A stretch of DNA of 64,000 nucleotides from an uncultured Lachnospiraceae bacterium (GCA_910588775.1 CAJURH010000005.1:1-64000), one strand, 5' to 3'. Shown: positions 7,423 through 16,945, counted from the first letter of the stretch. A program made the numbers and translations. Notes: a model not told the origin generated them from the sequence alone.

Positions 7423-9129
7423 CTAAACCCGCGTCATCATGTCGTCCACCATGGCCAGCACCGCTTTGCCCAATCGGGCGGACTTCTCATCTGCGTCCGC
7501 CAGTGAACTGCCTTTGATTCCATAGTAGAACTTCACTTTCGGTTCTGTGCCGGATGGACGTACGCACACCCAGGCATCCTCTGTCAGATCATAGTACAGC
7601 ACATTGGATTTTGGAAGTCCGTCAACGCCTGCCTGGTAATCCCGCACGGACATCACCGGATAATCGCCGAGCTTCACCGGCGGCTCTTTTCGAAGCAGGT
7701 TCATAATGTTCTGGATTTTCTCCAGACCTTCGATTCCCTTCAAGGTTATCGACTGTATGTCATCTTTATAATACCCATATTTTTCATATATATCCAGCAT
7801 AGCGTCCCAGAGGGTTTTGCCTTTGGTCTTATAGTAAGCGGCCGCTTCGCACAGGGCCATAGTGGCCACGATTGCGTCCTTATCCCGTGCATAGGTGCCG
7901 ATGAGACACCCATAGCTTTCCTCAAATCCGAAAAGATATTCGCCCTTTTTCCCCTGTTCAAAGCCCAGAATCTGCTGGCCGATGAACTTAAACCCGGTGA
8001 GCACTTCAATCAGGCCAATCTCATAGCCTCTGGCAATGGCGTCCGCCAGGTTCGTGGTCACGATGGTTTTAATCAAAACCCCGTCTTCTGGAAGTCCATG
8101 AAGCTCTTTTCTCTGTCCAATCTCATAGTCCGCCAACAGACATCCAGACATGTTTCCGGTGAGGGTATGGTAATTGCCGTCTTTGTCTTTTACCCGCACG
8201 CCCAGACGATCGGCATCCGGGTCTGTGGCCAGAACCAGATCCGCGTCCACTTCCTTTGCCAGCTTCAGACCCAGTTCAAAGGCTTCGTCCGCCTCTGGAT
8301 TGGGATAGCTGACGGTGGGGAAATTGCCGTCGGGCAGTTCCTGCTCCGGCACCACGTACACGTTTTCAAATCCCAGCTCTTTTAAAATGCGCCGGGCCGG
8401 AAGATTGCCTGTCCCATGCAGGGGCGTGTACACGATTTTTAAGTTCTTGCCCTCTGCCTGGATGGCGTCCATATGCAACACCTGTTTCTTCAGCTCCGCC
8501 ATATATGCGTCGTCTACAGCCTGTCCAATGACTTCGTATTTTCCCTGCGCAATGGCTTCTTCCTTGTCCATGGTGTAAACCTGGCTGTAGTCTTCCACTT
8601 TCTTGACCTGATCCATGATGCCGCTATCATGAGGAGGCGTAATCTGGGCGCCGTCTTCCCAATATACCTTGTACCCGTTGTATTCCGGCGGGTTATGGCT
8701 GGCTGTAACATTGATGCCTGCCGCACAGCCAAAATGACGCAGCGCGAAAGAAAGCTCCGGCGTAGGACGCAGAGATTCAAAAATATATGCTTTTATCCCG
8801 TTGGCGGCCAGACACAGAGCGGCCTCGTTGGCGAACTCCCAGGACATGTTCCGGGAATCGTATGCAATCGCCACGCCCTGCCCTTCTTTGCCCACGGATT
8901 TAATATAGTTGGCCAGCCCTTGCGTGGTCTTTCTCACCACATAAATGTTCATGCGGTTGGTTCCAGCCCCGATGATTCCCCGAAGCCCCGCCGTGCCAAA
9001 TTCCAGATCTTTATAAAACCTTTCTTTAATCTCTTTGTCGTCGTTCTCAATCGCCTTTAATTCCTCTTTCGTTTCCGCATCAAAATAGGGGTTTTGCAGC
9101 CATTGGCTGTATACTGCCTTATAATCCAT
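7423..9129 (-). CDS. pgcA: Phospho-sugar mutase (phosphoglucomutase/phosphomannomutase)
   Basis: Interconverts hexose 1-phosphate and 6-phosphate through a phosphoserine. The 568 residues show the catalytic loop TASHNP at 142-147 (Ser144), the metal loop DPDADR at 303-308, the sugar-binding GFEESYG loop and the phosphate-binding RPSGTEP motif at 524-530. Length matches the PgcA type, which makes glucose 1-phosphate for UDP-glucose and surface glycans; substrate preference is inferred. It starts 77 bp after the CotS-like gene and has its own promoter overlapping that gene's stop codon. Confidence 0.93.
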   Translation of the reverse strand: MDYKAVYSQWLQNPYFDAETKEELKAIENDDKEIKERFYKDLEFGTAGLRGIIGAGTNRMNIYVVRKTTQGLANYIKSVGKEGQGVAIAYDSRNMSWEFANEAALCLAANGIKAYIFESLRPTPELSFALRHFGCAAGINVTASHNPPEYNGYKVYWEDGAQITPPHDSGIMDQVKKVEDYSQVYTMDKEEAIAQGKYEVIGQAVDDAYMAELKKQVLHMDAIQAEGKNLKIVYTPLHGTGNLPARRILKELGFENVYVVPEQELPDGNFPTVSYPNPEADEAFELGLKLAKEVDADLVLATDPDADRLGVRVKDKDGNYHTLTGNMSGCLLADYEIGQRKELHGLPEDGVLIKTIVTTNLADAIARGYEIGLIEVLTGFKFIGQQILGFEQGKKGEYLFGFEESYGCLIGTYARDKDAIVATMALCEAAAYYKTKGKTLWDAMLDIYEKYGYYKDDIQSITLKGIEGLEKIQNIMNLLRKEPPVKLGDYPVMSVRDYQAGVDGLPKSNVLYYDLTEDAWVCVRPSGTEPKVKFYYGIKGSSLADADEKSARLGKAVLAMVDDMMTRV

Positions 9130-9166
9130 ATCTACACCTCCGTATCTTCATTGATTACACGCCCCC

Positions 9167-9193
9167 GGAAAAACTTTCGTATTTTTCGGGAGC
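9167..9193 (-). other. Imperfect hairpin in the pgcA leader
   Basis: An imperfect inverted repeat (CCCGAAAAA arm with UUUUUCCGGG arm on the minus strand) lies between the predicted pgcA start point and its ATG. It could terminate the CotS-like transcript or affect the pgcA leader; no U-run follows, so a terminator is uncertain. Confidence 0.35.
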
Positions 9194-9205
9194 GCTTCCT
9201 TTTCA

Positions 9206-9234
9206 ATTATAACCCGTTTCCCAAGTCATGCCAA
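9206..9234 (-). promoter_or_regulatory. Sigma-A-type promoter of pgcA, embedded in the upstream gene end
   Basis: TTGGCA (9229-9234) and TATAAT (9206-9211) are 17 bp apart on the minus strand. The -35 lies in the final codons of the CotS-like gene and the -10 includes its TAA stop. Confidence 0.7.
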
Positions 9235-10214
9235 GCATTTTTCGCGCTTATCAGCTTTGTTATTTTCTCAATGTTTTTTTCGGATACCCAGGCTTTATTG
9301 TGGTTATAATAATAATTTGCAAGCTTCCAGTATTTCTCCGGATAGAGAAACCGGATTTTCAGATTCTCATACTGGATGTCCGTCATTTCGTAGGCTTGAC
9401 CATAGCATTCAATCATCTCTTTGGCAAGTTCCTGGCTCCAGGCGTTTTTCTCCAGAATCTTTCGCATAAAGCAATACAAGTCCGCCACCTGGACATCGTA
9501 ATGAAATTTATCAAAGTTGGTGATTACCGGACGCTCATCCCACAACAGCACATTGTGCTGATTGAATTCCCCGTGACAGACGTCTCCCCTTGCAAGCGCC
9601 TCTTGGCGCAGCTTCTCATATCTGCTGGCCCGCAACCGCGCAAGCGCTTCCTCACCACGCTCCAGAAACCATTGGACGCTTTCCAGATAACATTGCTCGA
9701 ATGGGTTCTGACGCCTCTTGGTCCTTATGAATTTACGGATTTTCCGCAGTTCCCGGTTATGCCTTTCATATTCTTCCTCCAGAGAAGTCTGGAAATAATC
9801 TGCATCCGGTTCCAAATGCATGCATTTATGTACGGCGCCCAATGCGGCAACCCCTTTGAGAATATCCTCCCGGGATCTGGTATCGCATTCCCGGCCCTCG
9901 TACCATTTACGCACTACATAGGATATCCCTTCTTTGTCTACACTGACCAAAGCTCCTTCCTGGTTAGCCAGAATCTGGTCCACCGGATAAGGGCAGCTTT
10001 CCTCCAGTTGCCGTAGAAGCTCCCACTGTTTTTGAAGCTTTTTCACCGAACCCGCAAATTCCCGGATCATAACCAGACCAACTTGTGTCTGGCATAGCAA
10101 CGCCCCTCTCCCTCGATAGGATGACTTCACATTCAAGCCATACTGTTCCAGCACACTCAATCCGCGGTCATACACTAAAATCCCCCTCACTTTCCCGTTC
10201 ACTTTTTCAAACAC
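9207..10214 (-). CDS. CotS-family spore coat kinase-like protein
   Basis: Protein-kinase/aminoglycoside-phosphotransferase-like fold of the CotS/YsxE/YutH coat group. The 335 residues show a nucleotide-binding N-lobe (YRGRGALLCQTQVGLVMIREF) and a catalytic-loop motif HGEFNQHNVLL near residue 225, followed by a metal-loop-like NFDKFHYDV. In classical kinases these loops read HGDxxxxN and DFG; the changes here are the sort seen in coat proteins, so activity is uncertain. The start at 10214 is GTG and lies inside a 15-bp repeat motif also found at 23.7 and 43.1 kb. It follows cca by 37 bp. Confidence 0.8.
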   Translation of the reverse strand: MFEKVNGKVRGILVYDRGLSVLEQYGLNVKSSYRGRGALLCQTQVGLVMIREFAGSVKKLQKQWELLRQLEESCPYPVDQILANQEGALVSVDKEGISYVVRKWYEGRECDTRSREDILKGVAALGAVHKCMHLEPDADYFQTSLEEEYERHNRELRKIRKFIRTKRRQNPFEQCYLESVQWFLERGEEALARLRASRYEKLRQEALARGDVCHGEFNQHNVLLWDERPVITNFDKFHYDVQVADLYCFMRKILEKNAWSQELAKEMIECYGQAYEMTDIQYENLKIRFLYPEKYWKLANYYYNHNKAWVSEKNIEKITKLISAKNAWHDLGNGL

Positions 10215-10218
10215 GCTC
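10204..10218 (-). repeat. Single copy of the GAGCGTGTTTGAAAA motif
   Basis: This 15-bp sequence matches the end of the palindromic element at 23.7-23.9 kb. It contains the GTG start and first codons of the CotS-like gene. No inverted partner is visible nearby. Confidence 0.6.
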
Positions 10219-10251
10219 TAATCATTCTATGAGGGGGATAAAATGAAAATG

Positions 10252-11457
10252 TCACTGCTCAAGCTTTCTTTTCGCACATTCCAATAAATATTGCCTTGTA
10301 TTGTGTTCTGGATTCTCCAACACGTCCTGGAACAATTCCCCCAGGCATTCCCCTATGGCGCGTCCCGGCTTCATGCCCAAAGTAATCAAATCATTTCCGG
10401 AAACGCACATGGATTTCAGGGAAATGCACTGGCCTTTTTGAAGGATTTCCCCCCAGAGGCCGCGCACCGCTGACACGTCTCTGTACGTTTCTTGCACTTG
10501 CAAAACCAACGGAAACAGATCTTCGCCCATCTGGGCCGCCGCCTGACGGATGGCCACCGGGTCCTCTGGCAGCGGATAATCGTGCCAGCGCACCAGACGG
10601 CGCGCCGTATCAATGGTATGGTTGTCAAACCGCAGACGGCGCAGTGCCTGGCCCGCCTTCTTCTCTCCGATGGGATACAGAAGAACCGACAGTCGCAAAG
10701 CTTTCTGTGGAGGCGTTTTCTTAAGACGGGCCGCCGCCTTTTCCAGCGTCTCCGCCTCCAATGCGCTTTCCGCCATCTCCGGCAGCGCCACCGGGGCAAT
10801 GCCCATATCAAAGAGCCGCAGCACGTATTCGGGATGACCAGACAACAATAATTTCACCAATTCCACCTGAATCCGCTCCGCACTGACACAGGCCAGGCTG
10901 CCTGCCAGTTCCCGCAGGGCTTCTTCTGTACCTGATTCGATGGAAAACCCAAGCTGGGCTGAAAAGCGCACTGCGCGCAAGATCCGCAGCGCGTCCTCCT
11001 GAAACCGCTCACGGGCATCCCCCACGCAGCAGATCCGTCTCTTCTGCAAATCCTCCATGCCGCCAAATAAATCCACTAACCCCTGTTCCCGGTTATAGGC
11101 CATAGCGTTGATGGTGAAATCCCGCCGCCTTAAGTCTTCCGCCAACTCTGCGGAAAACTCCACATGGCTGGGATGCCTGTGGTCTTCGTATTCGCCGTCG
11201 ATGCGGTAAGTGGTCACTTCATAGCTGTCCTCTCCCAACAATACCGTCACCGTGCCGTGAGCCAGTCCGGTATCCACCGTTCGCAGGAAGATTCTCTTCA
11301 CCTGCTGGGGATGCGCGGAAGTGGTGATATCCCAGTCATCCGGCGCCCGGCCCAGAATCATGTCCCGGACGCAGCCGCCCACGGCATAGGCTTCATATCC
11401 ATTGGCCTGCAACGTGTGAATAATTCGGGTGACTTTGGGCGGAAGCTGCAGACGCAT
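10252..11457 (-). CDS. cca: CCA tRNA nucleotidyltransferase
   Basis: Adds or repairs the 3'-terminal CCA of tRNAs. Class II nucleotidyltransferase: GGCVRD at 27-32, the metal-binding DWD pair at 41-43 and RRRDFTINAMA at 110-120, followed by the helical RNA-binding domains. The ATG at 11457 is used because an upstream in-frame start would place 50 unrelated residues inside proS. The proS stop and this ATG are one base apart, so translation is probably coupled. About 401 residues, typical of bacterial CCA enzymes without an HD domain. Confidence 0.95.
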   Translation of the reverse strand: MRLQLPPKVTRIIHTLQANGYEAYAVGGCVRDMILGRAPDDWDITTSAHPQQVKRIFLRTVDTGLAHGTVTVLLGEDSYEVTTYRIDGEYEDHRHPSHVEFSAELAEDLRRRDFTINAMAYNREQGLVDLFGGMEDLQKRRICCVGDARERFQEDALRILRAVRFSAQLGFSIESGTEEALRELAGSLACVSAERIQVELVKLLLSGHPEYVLRLFDMGIAPVALPEMAESALEAETLEKAAARLKKTPPQKALRLSVLLYPIGEKKAGQALRRLRFDNHTIDTARRLVRWHDYPLPEDPVAIRQAAAQMGEDLFPLVLQVQETYRDVSAVRGLWGEILQKGQCISLKSMCVSGNDLITLGMKPGRAIGECLGELFQDVLENPEHNTRQYLLECAKRKLEQ

Positions 11458-11458
11458 A

Positions 11459-12898
11459 TTAATACGCCCGCCCCCAGTAAACCATCTTCTTGGCCGGTTT
11501 GCCGCAGCAGACGCACACGTCTGACAGATGGTCTTCTTCAAAGGGAATGCAGCGGGAAGTGGCCTGGATGTCTTCCTTGATCTTCTCTTCGCACGCCACG
11601 TCCCCACACCACATGGCTTTTACAAATCCCGGTTTCTCCTCAATGGTCTTCTTAAAGCTTTCATAATCTGTGGCCGTATACGTATGGGCGTCTCTGTGCT
11701 CCCTGGCCCGCTTTAGCATTTCTGTCTGCATTGCTTCTAGCGTCTGGCAAACCTTTTCCCCAATCTGATCCAGCGGCGCCACGACTTTCTCCCGGGTGTC
11801 TCTGCGGACAATCACCGCCTGTCCAGCCGCTATGTCCTTGGGTCCGCATTCCACCCGCACAGGGATTCCGCGCATTTCCTGCTCAGAGAATTTCCATCCG
11901 GGACTCTTGTCCGTATCGTCCACCTTGGCCCGCAGCCCAGCTTCTTTTAATGTCCGACAGATTTCCTGCGCTTTAGAAAGAACGCCTTCCTTGGTCTGCT
12001 GAATGGGAATCACCATTGCCTGGGTGGGCGCAATCTTCGGAGGCAACACCAGCCCGCTGTTATCTCCGTGAACCATAATCAGCGCGCCGATAATCCGGGT
12101 AGACAGCCCCCAGGAAGTCTGGTGCACGTACTCCAGCTTATTTTCCGGATTGGTGTACTGGATGCCAAACGCACGGGCGAATCCGTCTCCGAAATTATGA
12201 CTGGTGCCCGACTGCAGCGCCTTCCCGTCATGCATCAGCGCCTCGATGGTATAGGTGGCATTGGCCCCGGCGAATTTCTCCTTATCGGTTTTCTGACCCC
12301 GAATAACCGGAATCGCCAGAACTTCCTCACAGAAATCTCCGTATACGTTCAGCATCTGAATGGTCCGCTCCTGGGCCTCTTTTGCTGTGGCATGGGCCGT
12401 GTGCCCCTCCTGCCATAAAAACTCACGGGAGCGCAAGAAAGGCCGGGTGGTCTTCTCCCAGCGCACCACGGAACACCACTGGTTGTACACTCTGGGCAGA
12501 TCCCGGTGGGACTGGATATCTTTTGCGTAAAAATCGCAGAACAGCGTCTCCGATGTGGGCCGCACGCACAGCCGCTCCTGCAAAGGCTCCAGCCCACCAT
12601 GGGTCACCCAGGCCACTTCTGGCGCGAACCCTTCCACATGGTCCTTCTCCTTTTGCAGCAAACTTTCCGGTATAAACATGGGCATGGACACGTTCTCCAC
12701 CCCAGTGTCCTTAAATCGCCGGTCCAGCTCCGCCTGAATATTTTCCCAGAGCGCATACCCGGCGGGCTTGATCACCATGCAGCCTTTCACGCTGGTATAT
12801 CCCACCAGTCCAGCTTTCTTCACCACGTCTGTATACCACTGGGCAAAATCCTCCTCCATGGAAGTGATCGCCTCCACAAATTTCTTCTCCTTAGCCAT
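11459..12898 (-). CDS. proS: Prolyl-tRNA synthetase, short eukaryote/archaea-like type
   Basis: Class II aminoacyl-tRNA synthetase charging tRNA-Pro. At 479 residues it lacks the roughly 180-residue editing insertion of the long bacterial form. It carries the archaeal/eukaryotic-type C-terminal zinc-binding-like extension with several Cys (CVCCGKPAKK) ending in an aromatic residue, GRAY. Class II motif 2 is around TTRPFLRSREFLWQEGHTAHA. This short type is common in Clostridia. It sits between ywlC and cca, so the three form a tRNA and translation group. No T-box leader is present, since ywlC ends only 26 bp upstream. Confidence 0.95.
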   Translation of the reverse strand: MAKEKKFVEAITSMEEDFAQWYTDVVKKAGLVGYTSVKGCMVIKPAGYALWENIQAELDRRFKDTGVENVSMPMFIPESLLQKEKDHVEGFAPEVAWVTHGGLEPLQERLCVRPTSETLFCDFYAKDIQSHRDLPRVYNQWCSVVRWEKTTRPFLRSREFLWQEGHTAHATAKEAQERTIQMLNVYGDFCEEVLAIPVIRGQKTDKEKFAGANATYTIEALMHDGKALQSGTSHNFGDGFARAFGIQYTNPENKLEYVHQTSWGLSTRIIGALIMVHGDNSGLVLPPKIAPTQAMVIPIQQTKEGVLSKAQEICRTLKEAGLRAKVDDTDKSPGWKFSEQEMRGIPVRVECGPKDIAAGQAVIVRRDTREKVVAPLDQIGEKVCQTLEAMQTEMLKRAREHRDAHTYTATDYESFKKTIEEKPGFVKAMWCGDVACEEKIKEDIQATSRCIPFEEDHLSDVCVCCGKPAKKMVYWGRAY

Positions 12899-12924
12899 TT
12901 TACTCTCGTTCTCCTTTCATTTAT

Positions 12925-13992
12925 CTACAATTTATTAGACGATTGTGAAACCTGGATGACCCGATAGCCCGCCGCTTTCAAAAGTCGATTCATAATTGCC
13001 TGCCCCATCTGGCGCGTGTAAAAAGATTCCGAATAGATGCACGACACCTGTTCCTGGTCAAACTCCCGCAGGACCTGGTACAAATGCAGGGCAATATCCC
13101 CATCCGTCTCCCGGCTTCCCACTCTTTTCACCAATCCATACTGATACAGCCCGGCCGTCTCGTCACTGGCCAGGATGCCAACCTGTCTTCCTCTTTGTCT
13201 CTCCCGCCGGGCAAGATCGTTTAAATAGTCAGCCACATGGGCTTGCTCCCCCTCCACAATGGTAAGTGGCGCCTGGGGGGCATAGTGGCGGTAACGCATG
13301 CCTGGCGCTTTCGGCGGACGCGTCCCCGGCCTGTCAATCCCTGGGTCCAGTTCCACCTGCCCGATGCAGGCCGCCAGCATTTCCCGGCTGATATAGCCCG
13401 GCCGCAAAATTGCCGGAGGCGCCTGGGTGAAATCCACAATGGTGGACTCCAGTCCAATCCCCACCATTCCGCCGTCTAATATCAACTCGATTTCCTCCCC
13501 CAGATCCTCCGCCACATGGGCGGCCAACGTGGGACTCGGCCTTCCCGAACGGTTCGCGCTGGGTGCGGCCACGAAGCCGCCCGCCGCACGGATAAGCTCC
13601 AGCGCCACCGGATGGCTGGGCATCCGAACGGCCACGCTTTCCAATCCACCGGTGGTCTCATAGGGCACTGTCCGGGTTTTTGGGAATATCATGGTCAACG
13701 GCCCTGGCCAGAATCTCCGCGCCAGCCTCAAAGCTCCGTCGGGGACCTGCTCCGCCAGTTTGGGCAAATCTCTTAAACTGCCAATGTGCACAATCAACGG
13801 ATTGTCCGAGGGACGACCTTTGGCCCGGTATATTTTCCCGGAAGACTCCGGGTTCAGTCCATCGCCGCCCAATCCGTACACCGTTTCTGTTGGGAACGCC
13901 ACCAAGCCCCCGCCGCGGAGAATCCGCCCAGCTTTTTCCATGATTTCTCTCTGGGGACTTTTGGGGTCTACTTTTATTATCTCTGCTCTCAT
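12925..13992 (-). CDS. ywlC: Threonylcarbamoyl-AMP synthase (Sua5/YwlC)
   Basis: Makes threonylcarbamoyl-AMP from threonine, bicarbonate and ATP for t6A37 of ANN-decoding tRNAs. The YrdC-type domain covers about residues 10-200 (GGLVAFPTETVYGLGGD, KGRPSDNPLIVHI, SANRSGRPSPT), and a Sua5 C-terminal domain follows (PGMRYRHYAPQAPL to the end). At 355 residues it is the long Sua5 form. The ATG overlaps the stop of the DUF2298 gene (ATGA), so it is translationally coupled to an envelope gene. Confidence 0.95.
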   Translation of the reverse strand: MRAEIIKVDPKSPQREIMEKAGRILRGGGLVAFPTETVYGLGGDGLNPESSGKIYRAKGRPSDNPLIVHIGSLRDLPKLAEQVPDGALRLARRFWPGPLTMIFPKTRTVPYETTGGLESVAVRMPSHPVALELIRAAGGFVAAPSANRSGRPSPTLAAHVAEDLGEEIELILDGGMVGIGLESTIVDFTQAPPAILRPGYISREMLAACIGQVELDPGIDRPGTRPPKAPGMRYRHYAPQAPLTIVEGEQAHVADYLNDLARRERQRGRQVGILASDETAGLYQYGLVKRVGSRETDGDIALHLYQVLREFDQEQVSCIYSESFYTRQMGQAIMNRLLKAAGYRVIQVSQSSNKL

Positions 13993-16217
13993 GGCAAATT
14001 TCCTCTATCTGCATTTTCATCCACACGGATACCATCCACTTGGATATCATCCACATGGATAATCAGCGATTCATCGTCAAAGACCGCTTCCCCCAGGCTA
14101 CGCAGCAGCGCCTCGTTCAGCGCCGGATACTTTTCCCTCTCCATCTGACCCACGAAAATATATTCCACCTGATATTCCTCCAAAAGCCCCTGCACTTCTT
14201 CCTGGTCCGCAGACGTATAGATTCGCTCAATCTGCGCCGATTTTTCATTCAGATCGTCCGTATTCTCCCGCCACAGCCATTCATGGGTATACCAGCCCAA
14301 AATGGTAGGCAGTCCAGTCATGGCCGACACCCGGCAGTAATCGCTGTAGCTATCGCCGTTGGCCTCCAACACCACCGGATCTCCTTTTACATTCTCCTGC
14401 AGCCATCGGATGGCCGGCGCATCCTGGGGATACTGATCTTCCAGATAAGCCGTGGCGTTTAACCCCTGGTAATCCTGCCTGTCCCAGACGCGACCGTTCC
14501 ACTGCTTCACGGCAGTGACCGTATAGCCAGCAGTGAGCAATACGCCCACTATGCCTACTACGCCCACTGCCCGCACCCACTTATGGGCTTTATCCGCCCA
14601 AAAACGGATTAAAATAAATCCCAGACTGATTCCAAACAGAATGAACGCCTGGTAAGTCAGCTTGAACATGGTGTTGGACCGCGCCGAAGTCTCCTCGTAA
14701 ATGTCCCGCACATAGACCAACTCCGGAAGCACAATCAATCCCAACGCGCACAGACACAAAACCGCTATGAAAACATCCTGCCTTCTGGTCTTGCCCAGCC
14801 ACTGAAGCGGCGGACATTTGCCCCGTTCCAAAAACAGCTTTAGCAGATAAATCCCCACCAGAATAACAGGAAATCCCCAGAGAATGCAGTACTGGTAAAG
14901 CGCCGAATGATTAGAAGTTAGCCGCACTCCTTGCGCCATGCTGCTGTCAAACTGAAGCGTGAACGGCAGCGCCATCACAATCCCCAGAAGGAGCATCTGC
15001 ACCCATTGGGCCACGCTGAATGACAGGCCCTTTTTCCAATCTCTAAACCGCGCCAGATTTCCGAAGAAACACACCCCGCAGGCCACCACATAATAGATAG
15101 CGAAATCCCAGGTATTGGTCCACTGAAATATTCCCAGAAACACGCCGCACATCAAAAGCGGCCACTGCAAAAACGCCCGGTTTCGGTCATATTGGCGCCG
15201 CTTCATCCACGCATACAGAAGCCCCACCACCGTCAGCACAAAGAAAACGTTCACCACATGGGCATGGAGATCGCCCAGTATAAACGAATAGGATGGAAAC
15301 TCGTGTATAGTCCGGTCCATATTCTCCGGGTCATGGCCAATATAGCGGGTGGAACTGGGAAACCAGTAATCCTCCTTGGCCTTTCCCAGCCAGGGCAGAA
15401 TCTTTCCATAAATAATGTAATGCATGTTGCCCGACAAAGAAACAGCCACCCCGGCCAGCAGTCCAGCCCACACGGGCAAAAACTTTCTGGCTTTTCTATA
15501 ATAATCCTCTGTCACTTGCCGCACAATGGAAAAAGGCAGGGCGAAAGCCATGCCCGCCACCAGCGTACGCATCAGATGGTATGTGGAAGAAACTCGCGTC
15601 CCCGTCAGTTTCGTCAGAAACACCGCATAATATTGGCCGCCATAATAATAATTCATAGGTTCCTGGCTATACCACATATCCGTCGCCGGAAGCTCCACGC
15701 TTCGCATCATGGCCTCCATGAACCCGTAGTCCATAAACTTCTCCACTCCATGGGCCTGAGGATGAAAACCTGCCACGTATGTCCACAGAAGAAACGCCAG
15801 ATATAGGATAACCTCTTCCCCAAAAATCAAATGAATCTCATCGCCAGGCAAAACGTTTCGCTTATGACGCCTCTGCCAATAAAGCAGCGCCAAATTGGCC
15901 GCTATGCACAGAATAACCACCGCCTGGCAGGTTCCAGACGTAAACTTCAACGCGCCCAGTGTGACTGGCGCCCAGACTGCGTATCCGGTGACAGCAATGG
16001 CAATCACTTTTGAAAACAGCCAACCCTTGTCCCGAAATCCCGCGAACAACATGCCTGTCAATGGCATAAACATGCATCCCATAATCCATATGGCCATCCA
16101 CCAGACCAAAAAAGTCTTACAGTCTTCCCCCAACAAGAAAATACTTAAACCCACCAGAAAAACCATAATCAAAGCTTTGACTTCCCACCGCGACTTAATT
16201 TCTTCCTGTATTTTCAT
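13989..16217 (-). CDS. DUF2298 multi-pass membrane protein, GT-C-like
   Basis: 742-residue integral membrane protein with about 12-14 hydrophobic segments. The first half carries the features of DUF2298 (Chlor_Arch_YYY) proteins: the tyrosine-rich YYYGGQYYAVFLTKLTG and the motif SYSFILGDLHAHVVNVFFVLT. The family resembles GT-C glycosyltransferases that use polyprenyl-phosphate sugars, but its reaction is not established here. A GT2 gene able to make such a donor lies 17 bp upstream, so a donor/acceptor pair is plausible (inference). The C-terminal 130 residues are soluble (WLQENVKGDPVVLEANGDSY) and probably extracytoplasmic. Confidence 0.85.
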   Translation of the reverse strand: MKIQEEIKSRWEVKALIMVFLVGLSIFLLGEDCKTFLVWWMAIWIMGCMFMPLTGMLFAGFRDKGWLFSKVIAIAVTGYAVWAPVTLGALKFTSGTCQAVVILCIAANLALLYWQRRHKRNVLPGDEIHLIFGEEVILYLAFLLWTYVAGFHPQAHGVEKFMDYGFMEAMMRSVELPATDMWYSQEPMNYYYGGQYYAVFLTKLTGTRVSSTYHLMRTLVAGMAFALPFSIVRQVTEDYYRKARKFLPVWAGLLAGVAVSLSGNMHYIIYGKILPWLGKAKEDYWFPSSTRYIGHDPENMDRTIHEFPSYSFILGDLHAHVVNVFFVLTVVGLLYAWMKRRQYDRNRAFLQWPLLMCGVFLGIFQWTNTWDFAIYYVVACGVCFFGNLARFRDWKKGLSFSVAQWVQMLLLGIVMALPFTLQFDSSMAQGVRLTSNHSALYQYCILWGFPVILVGIYLLKLFLERGKCPPLQWLGKTRRQDVFIAVLCLCALGLIVLPELVYVRDIYEETSARSNTMFKLTYQAFILFGISLGFILIRFWADKAHKWVRAVGVVGIVGVLLTAGYTVTAVKQWNGRVWDRQDYQGLNATAYLEDQYPQDAPAIRWLQENVKGDPVVLEANGDSYSDYCRVSAMTGLPTILGWYTHEWLWRENTDDLNEKSAQIERIYTSADQEEVQGLLEEYQVEYIFVGQMEREKYPALNEALLRSLGEAVFDDESLIIHVDDIQVDGIRVDENADRGNLP

Positions 16218-16234
16218 GCTCTACACCTTCCGCA

Positions 16235-16945
16235 TCAAAGTCCAATCCTTCTGCGCAGCGCCAAAAATTGCCCTATAGCCCGCCATCCAGTCTTGATAAG
16301 CGATTTCATATCAAAGGTATTCTCTCCGCCCTGCCGGGGCAAAAAAGTAATCGGATAGTAATGAACGCCCATCCCCTTTTTGGTATAAATCACTGTAATC
16401 AGCACATTTGCCAGGAAAAAGTTCTTCGGAACTTTTCTGAGAACTTCCTGGAGCTGACTGCACCGCATAAGGCGATAAGGGGAATTGCCGTCCTTAACCC
16501 AGACCCCGAACGTGGCCAGTAGCACAAAGCGCAGCGTCTTTGTCACAAACACTCTGGAGGCTCCATCCTCCCGTTTCTTGCGATAACCGATTAGGATGCC
16601 GCATTTCTTACGGTTCCTCCAAAACTTAGAAAACTCCGAAGGCAATGTTTGTCCATCGGAATCCGTCTGAAATACGTAATCGGCGCCGTGCCGGATTGCG
16701 TATTTATATCCCCGAAGCACAGTCGGACCATGCCCCTGATTATCTTTCGTAAGGGCCACCAACTGAGGGTACGTCTCTCTTAGGCTGGACGCTATCCGGT
16801 ATGTATCGTCCCGGCTCCCATCGTCTATGACCACCAAACGGCTCTCCGGCCCAATCCCTTCCACCATGGGATGCCATTGGGCAATTACGGATTTGATCGT
16901 TTCTTCTTCGTTGTATGCAGGTATGATTATATAGAGTTTATCCAT
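16235..16945 (-). CDS. Family 2 glycosyltransferase (polyprenyl-phosphate sugar type)
   Basis: GT-A fold inverting glycosyltransferase of about 236 residues. The start MDKLYIIIPAYNEEETI is typical, VVIDDGSRDDT is the nucleotide-binding region and FQTDSDGQ carries the DxD metal site. A conserved later part (FVLLATFGVWVKDGNSPYRLM) is shared with DPM1-like and GtrB-like enzymes that load polyprenyl phosphate. No clear C-terminal membrane segments are present. AGGAGG lies 7 nt before the ATG at 16945. It is co-directional with the DUF2298 gene, which could use its lipid-linked product. Confidence 0.88.
   Translation of the reverse strand: MDKLYIIIPAYNEEETIKSVIAQWHPMVEGIGPESRLVVIDDGSRDDTYRIASSLRETYPQLVALTKDNQGHGPTVLRGYKYAIRHGADYVFQTDSDGQTLPSEFSKFWRNRKKCGILIGYRKKREDGASRVFVTKTLRFVLLATFGVWVKDGNSPYRLMRCSQLQEVLRKVPKNFFLANVLITVIYTKKGMGVHYYPITFLPRQGGENTFDMKSLIKTGWRAIGQFLALRRRIGL

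Noticed and set aside
12899..12924. T-box leader for proS
   Set aside because: Only 26 bp separate ywlC from proS, too short for a T-box.
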